Shown piece by piece: positions 43,904-52,776 of a DNA stretch of 64,000 bases (positions are counted from its first letter, which is position 1; each line of letters opens with the position of its first letter). Origin of the DNA: Oscillospiraceae bacterium. GTDB lineage: Bacteria; Bacillota_A; Clostridia; Oscillospirales; Oscillospiraceae. Location of the stretch: assembly GCA_017627975.1 (NCBI GenBank), contig JAGAFT010000091.1, positions 1-64,000 on the forward strand, written 5' to 3'. Below the pieces are notes generated by a model, which worked only from the letters and a program-made list of their open reading frames with translations, was not told the origin of the DNA and did not search any database. The position numbers and the translations under genes are program-made.

Positions 43904-43936
43904 GTGTGACACTTGTGTGACAGAAAAGGTGATAAA
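43904..43936 (+). promoter_or_regulatory. SARP-type activator site and promoter
   Basis: Heptamers TGTGACA at 43905-43911 and 43916-43922 start 11 bp apart. Eight bases later is the -10 candidate GATAAA (43931-43936). The 20-bp block GTGTGACACTTGTGTGACAG recurs exactly at 49109-49128. Confidence 0.7.
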
Positions 43937-43984
43937 TTCACACATAAGCTTGAAACCGAATACAAGCGGAAAGAAGTTTGAAGG

Positions 43985-46519
43985 ATGAAAATGAAGAAGA
44001 AGTTAACAATTCTGATTGCGCTGCTGCTCACCGTGAGCCTTCTGGCGGGATGCGGCGGAAATCCGTCAGGAACTGCACCGGCTGCGGAGCAGCAAACGAG
44101 CGCGGCAGAAGCGGTCAAGACCGAAAAAGCAGCAGAAGCGACCGAGACGGAAGCGACGGGGTACCGTGCCCAATATCTGGAGCTGGAGGATCCAAACCTG
44201 ACCGCAGGCCTGGATCATGCCGCAGTCGTGGGAGAAACGGTGTACTTCACGTCGCTGGGCGTGATTTCGGACGAGACACCGGCGGAGGTATCACCGGAAT
44301 GGCCGGAACAGTACTGGGTCTACGGACCGGTGCTGTGCAAAGTCGGCACTGACGGATCGATCGAGAGACTGCCGTATCAGCCGAAACAAAGCGATGCTGG
44401 ACAGGGGGAAAACAGCGGAGTTGTGTTTGAAGGCCTCTGCGCCGCACAGGACGGGAACCTTTGGGTTCTCGAGAAGCACTACCGCTACGGCAGCGAGCCT
44501 TCGGGGGAAACGGCAGGGACAGAGCAGGAGCACGGCAGTTCTATCCGAAGCGAAGAACATGAGATGCTGGTCTGTGTCCGTGAAGACGGAACAGTGGTTT
44601 CGGAGTTCTCTCTCGACGGACTGAAAAACCATGCCGAAGAGGTAAAGGACCTCGAGGGAAGCTATTCCTTCGAAGTGCCCGGTATGGCGCTGGACAAGGA
44701 CGGACATATCTGCCTTGCGATCCATGAGTGGTTTTCCGGAACGGCAAACTATATCCAGGAAGACCGGATTGTTCTGCTGGATCCGCAGACGGGCAGCGTG
44801 GCGGACTCCTTCCGGATGAGCAGCACACCGGAATACATGGTGGGGCTGGCAAACGGTGAGATTGCGATCTGCTGCTACGAGCGCGGGGAACTGATCGGGC
44901 TTCTGGATCTGGAGGAGAAGGGCCTGAAAGACACGGTACAGCTCGGCGTTTTTGTAAACGGAATGGCAGCCGGAGACGGGGAGTACCCGGTTATCTACAG
45001 CGCCGGTGACAGCGTCTACGGGCTGAATTTCGAAAACGGCGAGCCGGTGAAGCTGTTCAACTGGATCGACTGTGATGTGGCACGTGAGGGCGAGGAGAGC
45101 TTCTGTATGCTCCAGGACGGAAGAATTGTCACCACGTCCACTCAGGAGACCGTGAACGGGATTGAAAACGACCTGATTGTACTCTCAAAGAATGCGGCCG
45201 GAGAGGTATCCCAGAAGAAGGTCCTGCGTCTGGCCGTCATGAATCTGTATCCGTTCACCAGCAAAATGGTGAGCCGCTTTAACAGAAGCAATCCGGACTA
45301 CCGCATCGAGGTGACGGATTACTCCCAGTACAATAACTACAGCTCCGCAAACGAAGATGAACGGAATGCGGGCATCAACCGCCTTCAGACGGAAATCATC
45401 GCCGGTGACATGCCGGATATCCTGGACATCAGTCTCCTGTCGGCGGACCGACTCGGAAGTAAAGGTCTGGTGGAAGATCTGTACCCCTATATGGACGCGG
45501 ATCCGGAGCTGAACCGCTCTGACCTGCTGGAGCATGTTATCCAGGCGTTTGAGGAGAACGGGAAGCTCTATCAGACTGTCGGCAACTTCTATATCCTGAC
45601 CACCGCCGGACTCAGCAGGGTTGTCGGAGATCACATCGGGTGGACGATGGACGAGTTCCAGGACGCGATGAGCAGACTGCAGGCGGAGAACCCGAACTGC
45701 ACCGTTTTTGAGCGCTATACAACGCAGGATCTGGCCCTGACCTTCCTGCTGTATCTGGAGCTGGAAAACTACGTGGACTGGAGCAGCGGAGAGTGCGGCT
45801 TCCAGTCAGACGGATTTATCAAGCTTCTGGAATTTGTGAAGAGCTTCCCGACAGTCTACAGCTGGGAGACCGACGGAGGAGCGGATGACTATGACACGGA
45901 CACGCGCCTTCTGATGGGGCTGCAGCTGATGAAGCAATGCAATTTCGCCTGCTTCGAAGATCTCCAGGTGAATACGGCCGGCCTTGGCGGAGAACCCTGC
46001 ACCTTCGTCGGTTACCCGACGGAAAACGGCGTAGGAAGTATGTTTGCCCAGATTGGAAATTCCTTCGCCATTACGTCAAGCTGTGCGGACAAGGATGCCG
46101 CCTGGCAGTTTATCCGTCAGTTCTTCCTTCCGGAATATCAGGAACAGTTCCTGGGAGAAGTTTTCCCGACCAATCGCAGCGTCTATGAGAAGATGAAAAG
46201 CGAAGCCACAACAACAAAGTATCAGCGCAATCCGGACGGGAGCTTCATGCTGAACGAGGAAGGAAAGCGGATCGAGGAAGATCTGGGCAGCATGCAGGTC
46301 AACGGTGTGACAGTTCCGTACAGAACCGCGTCCGAGGAGGATGTGGCGAGAGTGGAAGAGATCATCAACGCGACGACCAACATTCTGCACACCGATGACA
46401 GCCTTAAGAGAATCATTATCGACGGTGCTCTGCCATATTTCGCAGATCAGCGCAGTGTTGACGAGGTTGTGAAACTGATTCAGAGCAAAGCCATGCTCTA
46501 TGTCAATGAGCAGCGCTGA
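43985..46519 (+). CDS. Two-domain solute-binding lipoprotein
   Basis: An 844-residue lipoprotein (lipobox SLLAGC, Cys about 23). After a linker, residues about 60-400 look like a beta-propeller of short repeats (GVVFEGLCAAQDGNLWVLEK, VPGMALDKDGHICLAIHE). Residues about 410-844 are a family 1 extracellular solute-binding protein (LRLAVMNLYPFTSKMVSRFN, IIAGDMPDILDIS, GIGNSFAITSSCADKDAAWQFIRQFF-like end). No permease genes follow, so it may be a sensor or binding surface for the kinase downstream. Either ATG at 43985 or 43991 could start it. Confidence 0.78.
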   Translation: MKMKKKLTILIALLLTVSLLAGCGGNPSGTAPAAEQQTSAAEAVKTEKAAEATETEATGYRAQYLELEDPNLTAGLDHAAVVGETVYFTSLGVISDETPAEVSPEWPEQYWVYGPVLCKVGTDGSIERLPYQPKQSDAGQGENSGVVFEGLCAAQDGNLWVLEKHYRYGSEPSGETAGTEQEHGSSIRSEEHEMLVCVREDGTVVSEFSLDGLKNHAEEVKDLEGSYSFEVPGMALDKDGHICLAIHEWFSGTANYIQEDRIVLLDPQTGSVADSFRMSSTPEYMVGLANGEIAICCYERGELIGLLDLEEKGLKDTVQLGVFVNGMAAGDGEYPVIYSAGDSVYGLNFENGEPVKLFNWIDCDVAREGEESFCMLQDGRIVTTSTQETVNGIENDLIVLSKNAAGEVSQKKVLRLAVMNLYPFTSKMVSRFNRSNPDYRIEVTDYSQYNNYSSANEDERNAGINRLQTEIIAGDMPDILDISLLSADRLGSKGLVEDLYPYMDADPELNRSDLLEHVIQAFEENGKLYQTVGNFYILTTAGLSRVVGDHIGWTMDEFQDAMSRLQAENPNCTVFERYTTQDLALTFLLYLELENYVDWSSGECGFQSDGFIKLLEFVKSFPTVYSWETDGGADDYDTDTRLLMGLQLMKQCNFACFEDLQVNTAGLGGEPCTFVGYPTENGVGSMFAQIGNSFAITSSCADKDAAWQFIRQFFLPEYQEQFLGEVFPTNRSVYEKMKSEATTTKYQRNPDGSFMLNEEGKRIEEDLGSMQVNGVTVPYRTASEEDVARVEEIINATTNILHTDDSLKRIIIDGALPYFADQRSVDEVVKLIQSKAMLYVNEQR

Positions 46520-46554
46520 GCAAATCCCGAGAGGGAAGAAGAGGATCTGATCTG

Positions 46555-46586
46555 CTGGACATCTGTTGGACAGATGATGATAGAAT
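46555..46586 (+). promoter_or_regulatory. SARP-type activator site and promoter of the first LysM leader gene
   Basis: CTGGACA (46555-46561) and TTGGACA (46566-46572) start 11 bp apart; exactly 8 bp later is TAGAAT (46581-46586). Confidence 0.65.
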
Positions 46587-46626
46587 AGTGTAAAATAAAA
46601 AACAATTGAAATGGAGGATATCAGAA

Positions 46627-46827
46627 ATGGAAAAAGCAGTACTGAACGATGAACAGCTGGACAACGTCACCGGCGGCTCCAGAATCACCTATACGGTGAA
46701 GTCGGGCGATACCCTGGAGGGGATTGCCAAGAAGATGGGCGTTTCCGTCAACAAGCTTGCAGAGTGGAACGGCATCACAGACCCGAACTTCCTGATGGTC
46801 GGCCAGGCGCTGAAGGTCAAGTTCTGA
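46627..46827 (+). CDS. Double-glycine leader fused to a LysM domain (cargo 1)
   Basis: A 66-residue protein starting at the ATG after [22 protein letters not shown] is a typical C39-peptidase leader: Leu -12, Gln -8, Leu -7, Val -4, Gly-Gly. Cleavage would release a 49-residue protein that is essentially one LysM domain: [41 protein letters not shown]. LysM binds N-acetylglucosamine-containing glycans such as peptidoglycan. There is no Sec signal, so export by the peptidase-ABC transporter encoded 4 kb on is the likely route. Own regulated promoter and terminator. Confidence 0.85.
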   Translation: MEKAVLNDEQLDNVTGGSRITYTVKSGDTLEGIAKKMGVSVNKLAEWNGITDPNFLMVGQALKVKF

Positions 46828-46850
46828 TCGGCAGTTTGCTGAACCTGATG

Positions 46851-46894
46851 AAGGAATCGGCGCGCAGGAAAATCCTGCGCGCCGATTCCTTTTA
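46851..46894 (+). terminator. Terminator of the LysM cargo 1 gene
   Basis: AAGGAATCGGCGCGCAGGA pairs with TCCTGCGCGCCGATTCCTT, followed by TTATC. Confidence 0.9.
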
Positions 46895-46899
46895 TCTGA

Positions 46900-46928
46900 T
46901 TGATTTGATAGCCGGAGAATGATAAAAT
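46900..46928 (+). promoter_or_regulatory. Promoter of the kinase-regulator operon
   Basis: TTGATT (46900-46905), 17 bp, TAAAAT (46923-46928). Confidence 0.6.
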
Positions 46929-47013
46929 ACACAATATGGGTAAGCTTTGCAGGACGACGGCGAAAGCCGTTGCAAGGAATATCCCGCGGAGACGGAAAGG
47001 ATGCGGCGCTGAC

Positions 47014-48267
47014 ATGAGTACCAATATGCAGTTGCTTGGAAAGCTGGAACTGGCGCTGCTTCTGCAGCTGATCGGGCTTGTGATCGTTGTGATCGCGGAT
47101 TCGTACCTGCAGAAAAAGCAGAAACGAATTCTTCTTCTCATCGCCCTGCTGGCTTTCAGCCTGCTTGTGCGGGACAGATGGGACAGCATCCTGGCGGAAA
47201 GACCTGACAGGCTTCTCAGAACACTTCTGGGGATTTACGGCTACGGCATACAGCCGGTGATCCTTGTGCTGTACCTGAAGACGCTGGAAATGAACCGAAA
47301 CAGAAAGCTCCTCTGGAGCCTTGTTGCGGCCAATGCGGCAATCTATGCAACAGCATTGTTTTCGGGAATCTCCTTTCGGATTACGGAGGAGAATCTCATT
47401 GCGATGGGGCCCCTGGGATACACCGGTCATGTGCTGTGCACGGGACTTCTGGCGCTGCTGGTCTATGAGTCTGTGAGAAAATCACAGCAGCGAAACGCGA
47501 CCGGAAGCTTTATTCTCCTGCTGGGTGCAGGATTGCTTGTGCTGGCGACGGTTTGGGACTGGACGCAGAATGGCAGTGGACCGGTCAGCTGGCTGACTGT
47601 TGTTGTGGTCAGTTCCTGCCTGTTCTACTATCTCTGGCTGCATATGCAAAGCGCATTCGCCCATGAGCAGGCTCTGGAGGCAGAGCAGAGAATTCAGATT
47701 ATGATGAGTCAGATTCAGCCGCATTTTCTGTTCAATACCCTATCGACGATACAGGCTCTGTGCAGAATTGATCCGGAAAAGGCCTCGGAGACAACCGAGA
47801 AATTCGGCACCTATCTCCGGATGAACATTGACTCCATCAGCCAGTCCAGCCTGATCCCGTTCCGAAAGGAACTGGAGCACACCAGGATCTATGCGGATAT
47901 CGAGATGATGCGCTTTCCCTATATCCATATCAGCTATGACATCAAGGAGGATAATTTTGAACTTCCCGCGCTCAGCATCCAGCCCATGGTAGAGAATGCG
48001 ATCCGCCACGGAGTAAGGGGCCGCTACAACGGCGCGGTAAAGGTTATGACCCGCGGAGAAGAGAACGAGATTGTCATTTCCGTGATCGACAACGGCAAGG
48101 GCTTCGATCCGGAGGGAACGGAAGAAGCAGGCGGAATGCACATCGGAATCCGGAACGTGAGGGAGCGTATCGAAGTGCTTTGCGGCGGAACTTTGGAGAT
48201 CGAGAGCGAGCCGGGCAAGGGGAGCACGGTGATCATCCGGCTTCCGCGGAGAAAGGAGAAAGAATGA
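47014..48267 (+). CDS. LytS-type sensor histidine kinase
   Basis: A 417-residue kinase. Seven or so membrane helices fill residues 8-210; the His_kinase core begins with IMMSQIQPHFLFNTL (acceptor His237) and the ATPase part has LSIQPMVENAIRHGV, VIDNGKGFDP and GIRNVRERIEVLCGG. I start at the ATG at 47014 (MSTNMQLLGK); an upstream in-frame ATG at 46936 lies close to the -10 box and has no ribosome site. The stop overlaps the response regulator start (ATGA). Confidence 0.87.
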   Translation: MSTNMQLLGKLELALLLQLIGLVIVVIADSYLQKKQKRILLLIALLAFSLLVRDRWDSILAERPDRLLRTLLGIYGYGIQPVILVLYLKTLEMNRNRKLLWSLVAANAAIYATALFSGISFRITEENLIAMGPLGYTGHVLCTGLLALLVYESVRKSQQRNATGSFILLLGAGLLVLATVWDWTQNGSGPVSWLTVVVVSSCLFYYLWLHMQSAFAHEQALEAEQRIQIMMSQIQPHFLFNTLSTIQALCRIDPEKASETTEKFGTYLRMNIDSISQSSLIPFRKELEHTRIYADIEMMRFPYIHISYDIKEDNFELPALSIQPMVENAIRHGVRGRYNGAVKVMTRGEENEIVISVIDNGKGFDPEGTEEAGGMHIGIRNVRERIEVLCGGTLEIESEPGKGSTVIIRLPRRKEKE

Positions 48268-49079
48268 CAGCGATCTGTGTAGACGATGAGCCTCTGGTGC
48301 TGCAGCTCAGTCTTTCGTTGATTCGGGAACTGCCGCAGTTTGAAGAGGTGGAGGGCTTTGGCGGATCCGTGGAAGCACTGGACTGGCTGGAGACACATCG
48401 GCCTGATCTCGCACTGCTGGATATAGACATGCCGGCGATCAACGGAATCTCCCTTGCCATCCGCATCAAGGAACGCTACCCTGATACCGCTATTATTTTC
48501 CTGACGGGCTATACCCAGTATGCGGTGGAAGCATTTGCGCTGCATGCCTCAGGATATCTCATGAAACCGATCAGTCGGGAAAAACTGTCCGCTGAAGTGG
48601 AATATGCCCTGAGCGGAAGGCATTCCCGCCGAGCCTCTCATATCCAGGTCCGGACGTTCGGCAATTTTGATGTGTTTGTGGACGGAAAGACGGTGACTTT
48701 CAACCGCTCCAAATCAAAGGAGCTTCTCGCGTATCTTGTGGACCGCCGGGGGAGCAGCGTTTCGCGTACGGAGGCCTTTGCCATTCTGTGGGAGGACAGC
48801 GCCTATGACCGATCCATGCAGAAACAGCTGGATGTCGTGATCCGCAGCCTGCGCAGCACCCTCCAGGAATACGGCATCGGAGAGATTCTTGAAATGAAGA
48901 GCGGAAATATGCGTGTGATTCCGGAACTGATAGACTGTGATCTCTATCGCTTCTTTGCCGGAGATGCCGAGGCCATTAATGAATACCGCGGAGAATATAT
49001 GAGTGCTTATTCCTGGGCGAGTCTGACAGAGGCCAATGTAGACCGGCATCTGCAAAACTACGAAACGCGGGTTTTCTGA
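48264..49079 (+). CDS. Response regulator with SARP-type DNA-binding domain (1)
   Basis: A 271-residue protein. The receiver is complete: VDDEP acidic pair, phospho-Asp in LALLDIDMP, FLTGYTQY and LMKPIS. The C-terminal domain begins RTFGNFDVFVDGKTVTFNRS and continues KSKELLAYLVDRRGSSVSRT and AFAILWED, the pattern of SARP activators (OmpR-like winged helix plus BTAD-like helices). SARPs bind heptamer direct repeats next to the -10 box; such repeats occur at 43.9, 46.6 and 49.1 kb. The ATG follows AAAGGAG. Confidence 0.88.
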   Translation: MTAICVDDEPLVLQLSLSLIRELPQFEEVEGFGGSVEALDWLETHRPDLALLDIDMPAINGISLAIRIKERYPDTAIIFLTGYTQYAVEAFALHASGYLMKPISREKLSAEVEYALSGRHSRRASHIQVRTFGNFDVFVDGKTVTFNRSKSKELLAYLVDRRGSSVSRTEAFAILWEDSAYDRSMQKQLDVVIRSLRSTLQEYGIGEILEMKSGNMRVIPELIDCDLYRFFAGDAEAINEYRGEYMSAYSWASLTEANVDRHLQNYETRVF

Positions 49080-49108
49080 ACCCGGCAAACGGAGAATAGT
49101 GACCGAGA

Positions 49109-49141
49109 GTGTGACACTTGTGTGACAGTTCCTGTGTTAAA
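49109..49141 (+). promoter_or_regulatory. SARP-type activator site and promoter upstream of the secretion operon
   Basis: TGTGACA at 49110-49116 and 49121-49127, then 8 bp, then GTTAAA (49136-49141). The first 20 bases match those at 43904-43923 exactly. Confidence 0.7.
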
Positions 49142-49239
49142 ATGAAAATGCTGCTGAATTTGTCCCGGCAGTATAAAACTGTTTTCAGTATCGGTTCCGA
49201 AACCGAGTCACGTTTTTGCCATTACGCGGATAAGACAGA

Positions 49240-49268
49240 TTGACGTGCCTGGAAAGAAAGTGTATAAT
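49240..49268 (+). promoter_or_regulatory. SigmaA-type promoter of the anti-sigma-type kinase gene
   Basis: TTGACG (49240-49245), 17 bp, TATAAT (49263-49268). Confidence 0.75.
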
Positions 49269-49300
49269 CTTTCTACAACGTCTGATCGGAGGAAAACTAG

Positions 49301-49711
49301 ATGATGGAACTGACGGTTGAAGCGAAGCTTGATAACCTCAATCAGGTGCTTCAGTTTGTTGACGGTCGGCTTGAGGAAGCGGATTGTCCCATTGGCATGC
49401 AGATGAAGATCGATGTTGCGGTAGAAGAAATCTTTGTCAACATAGCCAGCTATGCATATACACCTGACTCCGGTCCCGCCACCATCCGTATGGAAGTGGA
49501 AGAAAATCCAAAAACGGCGGTGATTACCTTCCTGGATCACGGGGTGCCCTACGACCCGCTGGCCAAGGACGATCCGGATGTCACGCTCTCCAGTGCGGAG
49601 CGTGAGATTGGAGGACTTGGAATCTTTATGGTGAAAAAAAGCATGGATGATATGGATTATGAATACCAAAACGGACAGAATATCCTGACCATCCGCAAGC
49701 GGATCGGATAA
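49301..49711 (+). CDS. RsbW/SpoIIAB-like ATP-binding regulatory kinase
   Basis: A 136-residue HATPase_c_2 protein with N-box DVAVEEIFVNIASYAY, the G1-box VITFLDHGVPYDPL and a GGLGIFMVKKSMDDMDY box. Relatives bind a sigma factor or other partner and phosphorylate a STAS antagonist on serine. The STAS gene is next, 136 bp on. No sigma factor gene is nearby, so the controlled target is unknown. AGGAGG precedes the start; the second codon is also ATG. Confidence 0.85.
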   Translation: MMELTVEAKLDNLNQVLQFVDGRLEEADCPIGMQMKIDVAVEEIFVNIASYAYTPDSGPATIRMEVEENPKTAVITFLDHGVPYDPLAKDDPDVTLSSAEREIGGLGIFMVKKSMDDMDYEYQNGQNILTIRKRIG

Positions 49712-49774
49712 AACGCGGTTTCCGGCAGGGCCGGAAGAAGGCTTCATAGAAATGCGGACAGCGAATAAATGATA

Positions 49775-49804
49775 TTGGACATTTGCCGCATAAACTGTTA
49801 TAAT
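49775..49804 (+). promoter_or_regulatory. Promoter of the STAS-exporter operon
   Basis: TTGGAC (49775-49780), 18 bp, TATAAT (49799-49804). Confidence 0.7.
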
Positions 49805-49847
49805 GTAATTTGGTTGCTTAGACAACTTTAGAAATGGAGGAAACGAC

Positions 49848-50147
49848 ATGCTGAATATCACGAAGAATCTGGAAGACACAAAACTGACCGTCTACCTCGA
49901 GGGAAGACTGGACACCACCACGGCTCCCCAGCTGGAAGAGTCGATGAAGGAGAGCATCAACAATGTGACCGAGCTGATCATGGACTTTGAGAAGCTGGAG
50001 TACATTTCCTCCGCCGGACTGCGCGTTTTGCTGTCTTGCCAGAAGATCATGTCGAAACAGGGCAGCATGAAGGTGATTCATGTCAGTGATCTGATCAAGG
50101 AAATCTTTGAAGTGACAGGATTTATCGATATCCTGACGATCGAGTAA
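49848..50147 (+). CDS. STAS-domain anti-sigma factor antagonist
   Basis: A 99-residue protein with VYLEGRLDTTTAPQLEE and DFEKLEYISSAGLRVLLSC, in which the serine before AGLR is the usual phosphorylation site. It should pair with the ATP-binding kinase encoded just upstream. Its gene is followed 6 bp later by the exporter genes, so partner switching may gate secretion or report on it (inference). Confidence 0.88.
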   Translation: MLNITKNLEDTKLTVYLEGRLDTTTAPQLEESMKESINNVTELIMDFEKLEYISSAGLRVLLSCQKIMSKQGSMKVIHVSDLIKEIFEVTGFIDILTIE

Positions 50148-50153
50148 AACAGG

Positions 50154-50570
50154 ATGGATAATCAGATTTTCAGAAAAGAAAGCCTGGATCAGATCTCCTC
50201 TCCGGAACAGCTGAATGATTATCTGCGCGTCACGAATCCCGCGGTATGGCTTGTGCTTACCGCGGTGATTCTGCTGCTTGCGGGTATGCTTTTCTGGGCC
50301 TCCGTTGCGTCAATTGACAGCTTTGCCTCCGGAACGGGGCAGGTTCAGGACGGCACGATGCGGATCATGTTTGAAGATGCGCAGATCGCAAAGAGCGTGC
50401 AGACCGGTATGACGGTGACAGCCGGGGATGTGTCGGCTCAGGTGAGCAGCATCGGCTACACGGATGACGGAGAAATGTTTGCTCTGGCACCGACGAGCCT
50501 TGCCGACGGAACGTATTCCGTTCAGGTGGTTTACAAAAAAACCCAGGTGCTCAGTCTTCTGTTTAACTGA
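50154..50570 (+). CDS. Short NHLM-type HlyD-like secretion protein
   Basis: A 138-residue protein. The opening FRKESLDQISSPEQLNDYLRVTNPAVWLVL matches the start of NHLM-system secretion proteins; one helix spans residues about 33-54, and a single barrel-like outside domain follows (GTGQVQDGTMRIMF). The long coiled coil of full HlyD adaptors is missing, as expected for a one-membrane cell. It precedes the peptidase transporter by 12 bp. Confidence 0.75.
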   Translation: MDNQIFRKESLDQISSPEQLNDYLRVTNPAVWLVLTAVILLLAGMLFWASVASIDSFASGTGQVQDGTMRIMFEDAQIAKSVQTGMTVTAGDVSAQVSSIGYTDDGEMFALAPTSLADGTYSVQVVYKKTQVLSLLFN

Positions 50571-50582
50571 GGGTAGGGTAGA

Positions 50583-52763
50583 ATGAGTCAGAAGAAGGTC
50601 AAAGAGCCGGTCTCCAAAGGCAGGGCGAAAGTCCCGGTGGTGATGCAGATGGAAGCACTGGAATGCGGTGCTGCATCCCTGGCCATGGTGATGGCTTATT
50701 ATGACAAGTGGGTTCCGCTGGAACAGGTGCGCTTGGACTGCGGCGTGTCAAGGGACGGATCGAACGCAAAGAATGTCCTGATTGCGGCCCGAAGCTACGG
50801 CTTCGAGGCACAGGGGTATCGATGCGAGATCGATTCCCTGAAAGACAGCATGCAGTACCCCTGCATCATCCACTGGAACTTTAACCATTTTGTGGTGCTG
50901 GACGGGTTCCAGGGGAATTACGCATGGATCAATGATCCGGCAAGGGGCGAGGTCAAAGTTCCGATGGAGGAGTTTGGCCGCTCTTTTACCGGCATCTGCC
51001 TCCAGATTAAGCCAGGTCCGGATTTTGAGCCGGGCGGCAAACCGAAAAGCACCCTGGCATTTGCCAGAAACCGGCTTCGCGGCGCAGGCGCAGCCGTCGC
51101 TTTTGTACTCTTTTCCACTGTCATCGGATATCTCTTCGGCATCATCAATCCGCTGTTCTCCAGGTTCTTTATGGACCGTCTCCTGACCGGAGAGAACAGA
51201 GAGCTCCTGATGCCGTTTCTTGTGCTTCTTGCCCTGATGGGCGGAGCGCAGGTGATTACCTCCTGGGTTCAGGCCGTCTATAACATGAAGCTGAACGGAA
51301 AGATGGCCATCGTCGGAAGCAGCGATTTCATGTGGAAGATTCTTCGCATGCCGATGGAGTTCTTCTCCCAGCGCATGGGCGGAGATATTCTTCAGCGGCA
51401 GGGAACGAATGCTTCCATTGCAAGCACCCTCGTCAACACCCTTACGCCGCTTGCGCTGAATACGATCATGATGGTCTTCTATCTGGTCGTCATGGTGCGC
51501 TACAGCGTGCTGCTCAGCATTCTCGGAATCCTGACCATTTCCCTGAACCTGCTGGTATCCAGGATTATTTCGGCAAAGCGCGTCAATGTCACCCGCGTTC
51601 AGATGCGGGATGCGGGAAAGCTGGCCTCGGCCACGGTTTCCGGCATTCAGATGGTGGAAACCATCAAGGCCAGCGGAGCGGAGAACGGCTATTTCCAGAA
51701 ATGGGCCGGATACCAGGCATCCGTCAACACGCAGAACGTAAAATACGCCAAGATCAACCAGTATCTCGGCATGATTCCGACCCTGCTTTCTGCCATCGCA
51801 GATGCTTCCGTCCTGATTGTGGGCGTGTGGCTCACCATGTACGGGAACTTTACGCTTGGTATGATCATGACCTTCCAGCAGTTTCTGACTTCGTTCATGT
51901 CTCCCGCCATGACGCTGATCTCGGCCGGACAGACGATCCAGGAAATGCGCACCCAGATGGAGCGCGTGGAAGATGTCATGCAGTATCCTGTTGACCCGAA
52001 CTTTTCCGACCATCCGCTGGACGACAACGCGGACTATTCCAAGCTGTCCGGGAGCGTGGAGCTCAAGCATGTGACCTTTGGTTATTCCCGGCTCGGCAAG
52101 CCGCTGATTCAGGACTTTTCCATGAGCATGAAGCCGGGAAGCCGCGTCGCATTTGTCGGCAGCTCCGGCTGCGGCAAGTCAACCCTGTCAAAACTGATTT
52201 CCGGTCTGTACCAGCCTTGGAGCGGGGAGATTCTTTTTGACGGGAAGCCGATTTCGGAAATTGACCGCAGTGTGTTTACCGGTTCGGTGGCGGTGGTGGA
52301 TCAGGACATCGTTCTGTTCGAGGATACCATCGCAAACAACATCAAAATGTGGGATGAGTCCATCGAGGACTTCGAAATGATCCTGGCAGCGCGGGATGCG
52401 CAGATCTATGACGATATCATGGCGCGTGAGGGCGGCTTTTACGGAAAGCTCACCGAGGGCGGCAAGGACCTCTCCGGCGGACAGCGCCAGCGTATTGAGA
52501 TCGCGCGCGTCCTGGCGCAGGATCCGTCGATCATCATCATGGATGAGGCCACGTCCGCACTGGATGCAAAAACCGAATACGAGCTGGTAAAGGCGGTTAA
52601 GGACCGCGGAATTACCTGCATTGTCATCGCCCACAGACTTTCCACGATCAGAGACTGTGACGAGATCATCGTCCTGGACAAGGGAATGGTTGTGGAGAGA
52701 GGAACCCATGAAGAGCTTTACGCAAAGGGCGGGTACTATTCGGAGCTGATTTCGAATGACTGA
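50583..52763 (+). CDS. Peptidase-containing ABC exporter (NHLM type, C39 peptidase)
   Basis: A 726-residue transporter. Residues 1-150 are a C39 protease: Cys28 in ALECGAASLAMVMAYY, His102 in WNFNHFVVL and Asp118 in INDPARGE form the catalytic set. Six membrane helices follow (about 160-450), then an ATPase with GSSGCGKSTLSKLI (about 526), DLSGGQRQRIEIARVL and IIIMDEATSALD. Such exporters cut after Gly-Gly and export the core through the membrane. The two GG-LysM genes flanking the locus are the obvious substrates. Confidence 0.93.
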   Translation: MSQKKVKEPVSKGRAKVPVVMQMEALECGAASLAMVMAYYDKWVPLEQVRLDCGVSRDGSNAKNVLIAARSYGFEAQGYRCEIDSLKDSMQYPCIIHWNFNHFVVLDGFQGNYAWINDPARGEVKVPMEEFGRSFTGICLQIKPGPDFEPGGKPKSTLAFARNRLRGAGAAVAFVLFSTVIGYLFGIINPLFSRFFMDRLLTGENRELLMPFLVLLALMGGAQVITSWVQAVYNMKLNGKMAIVGSSDFMWKILRMPMEFFSQRMGGDILQRQGTNASIASTLVNTLTPLALNTIMMVFYLVVMVRYSVLLSILGILTISLNLLVSRIISAKRVNVTRVQMRDAGKLASATVSGIQMVETIKASGAENGYFQKWAGYQASVNTQNVKYAKINQYLGMIPTLLSAIADASVLIVGVWLTMYGNFTLGMIMTFQQFLTSFMSPAMTLISAGQTIQEMRTQMERVEDVMQYPVDPNFSDHPLDDNADYSKLSGSVELKHVTFGYSRLGKPLIQDFSMSMKPGSRVAFVGSSGCGKSTLSKLISGLYQPWSGEILFDGKPISEIDRSVFTGSVAVVDQDIVLFEDTIANNIKMWDESIEDFEMILAARDAQIYDDIMAREGGFYGKLTEGGKDLSGGQRQRIEIARVLAQDPSIIIMDEATSALDAKTEYELVKAVKDRGITCIVIAHRLSTIRDCDEIIVLDKGMVVERGTHEELYAKGGYYSELISND

Positions 52764-52776
52764 GGAGGTGTGGTAA

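Noticed and set aside
49775..49804. A further SARP-type site (TTGGACA) at the STAS promoter
   Set aside because: Only one heptamer is present and it sits 18 bp from the -10, as an ordinary -35 box; the 11-bp repeat is missing.
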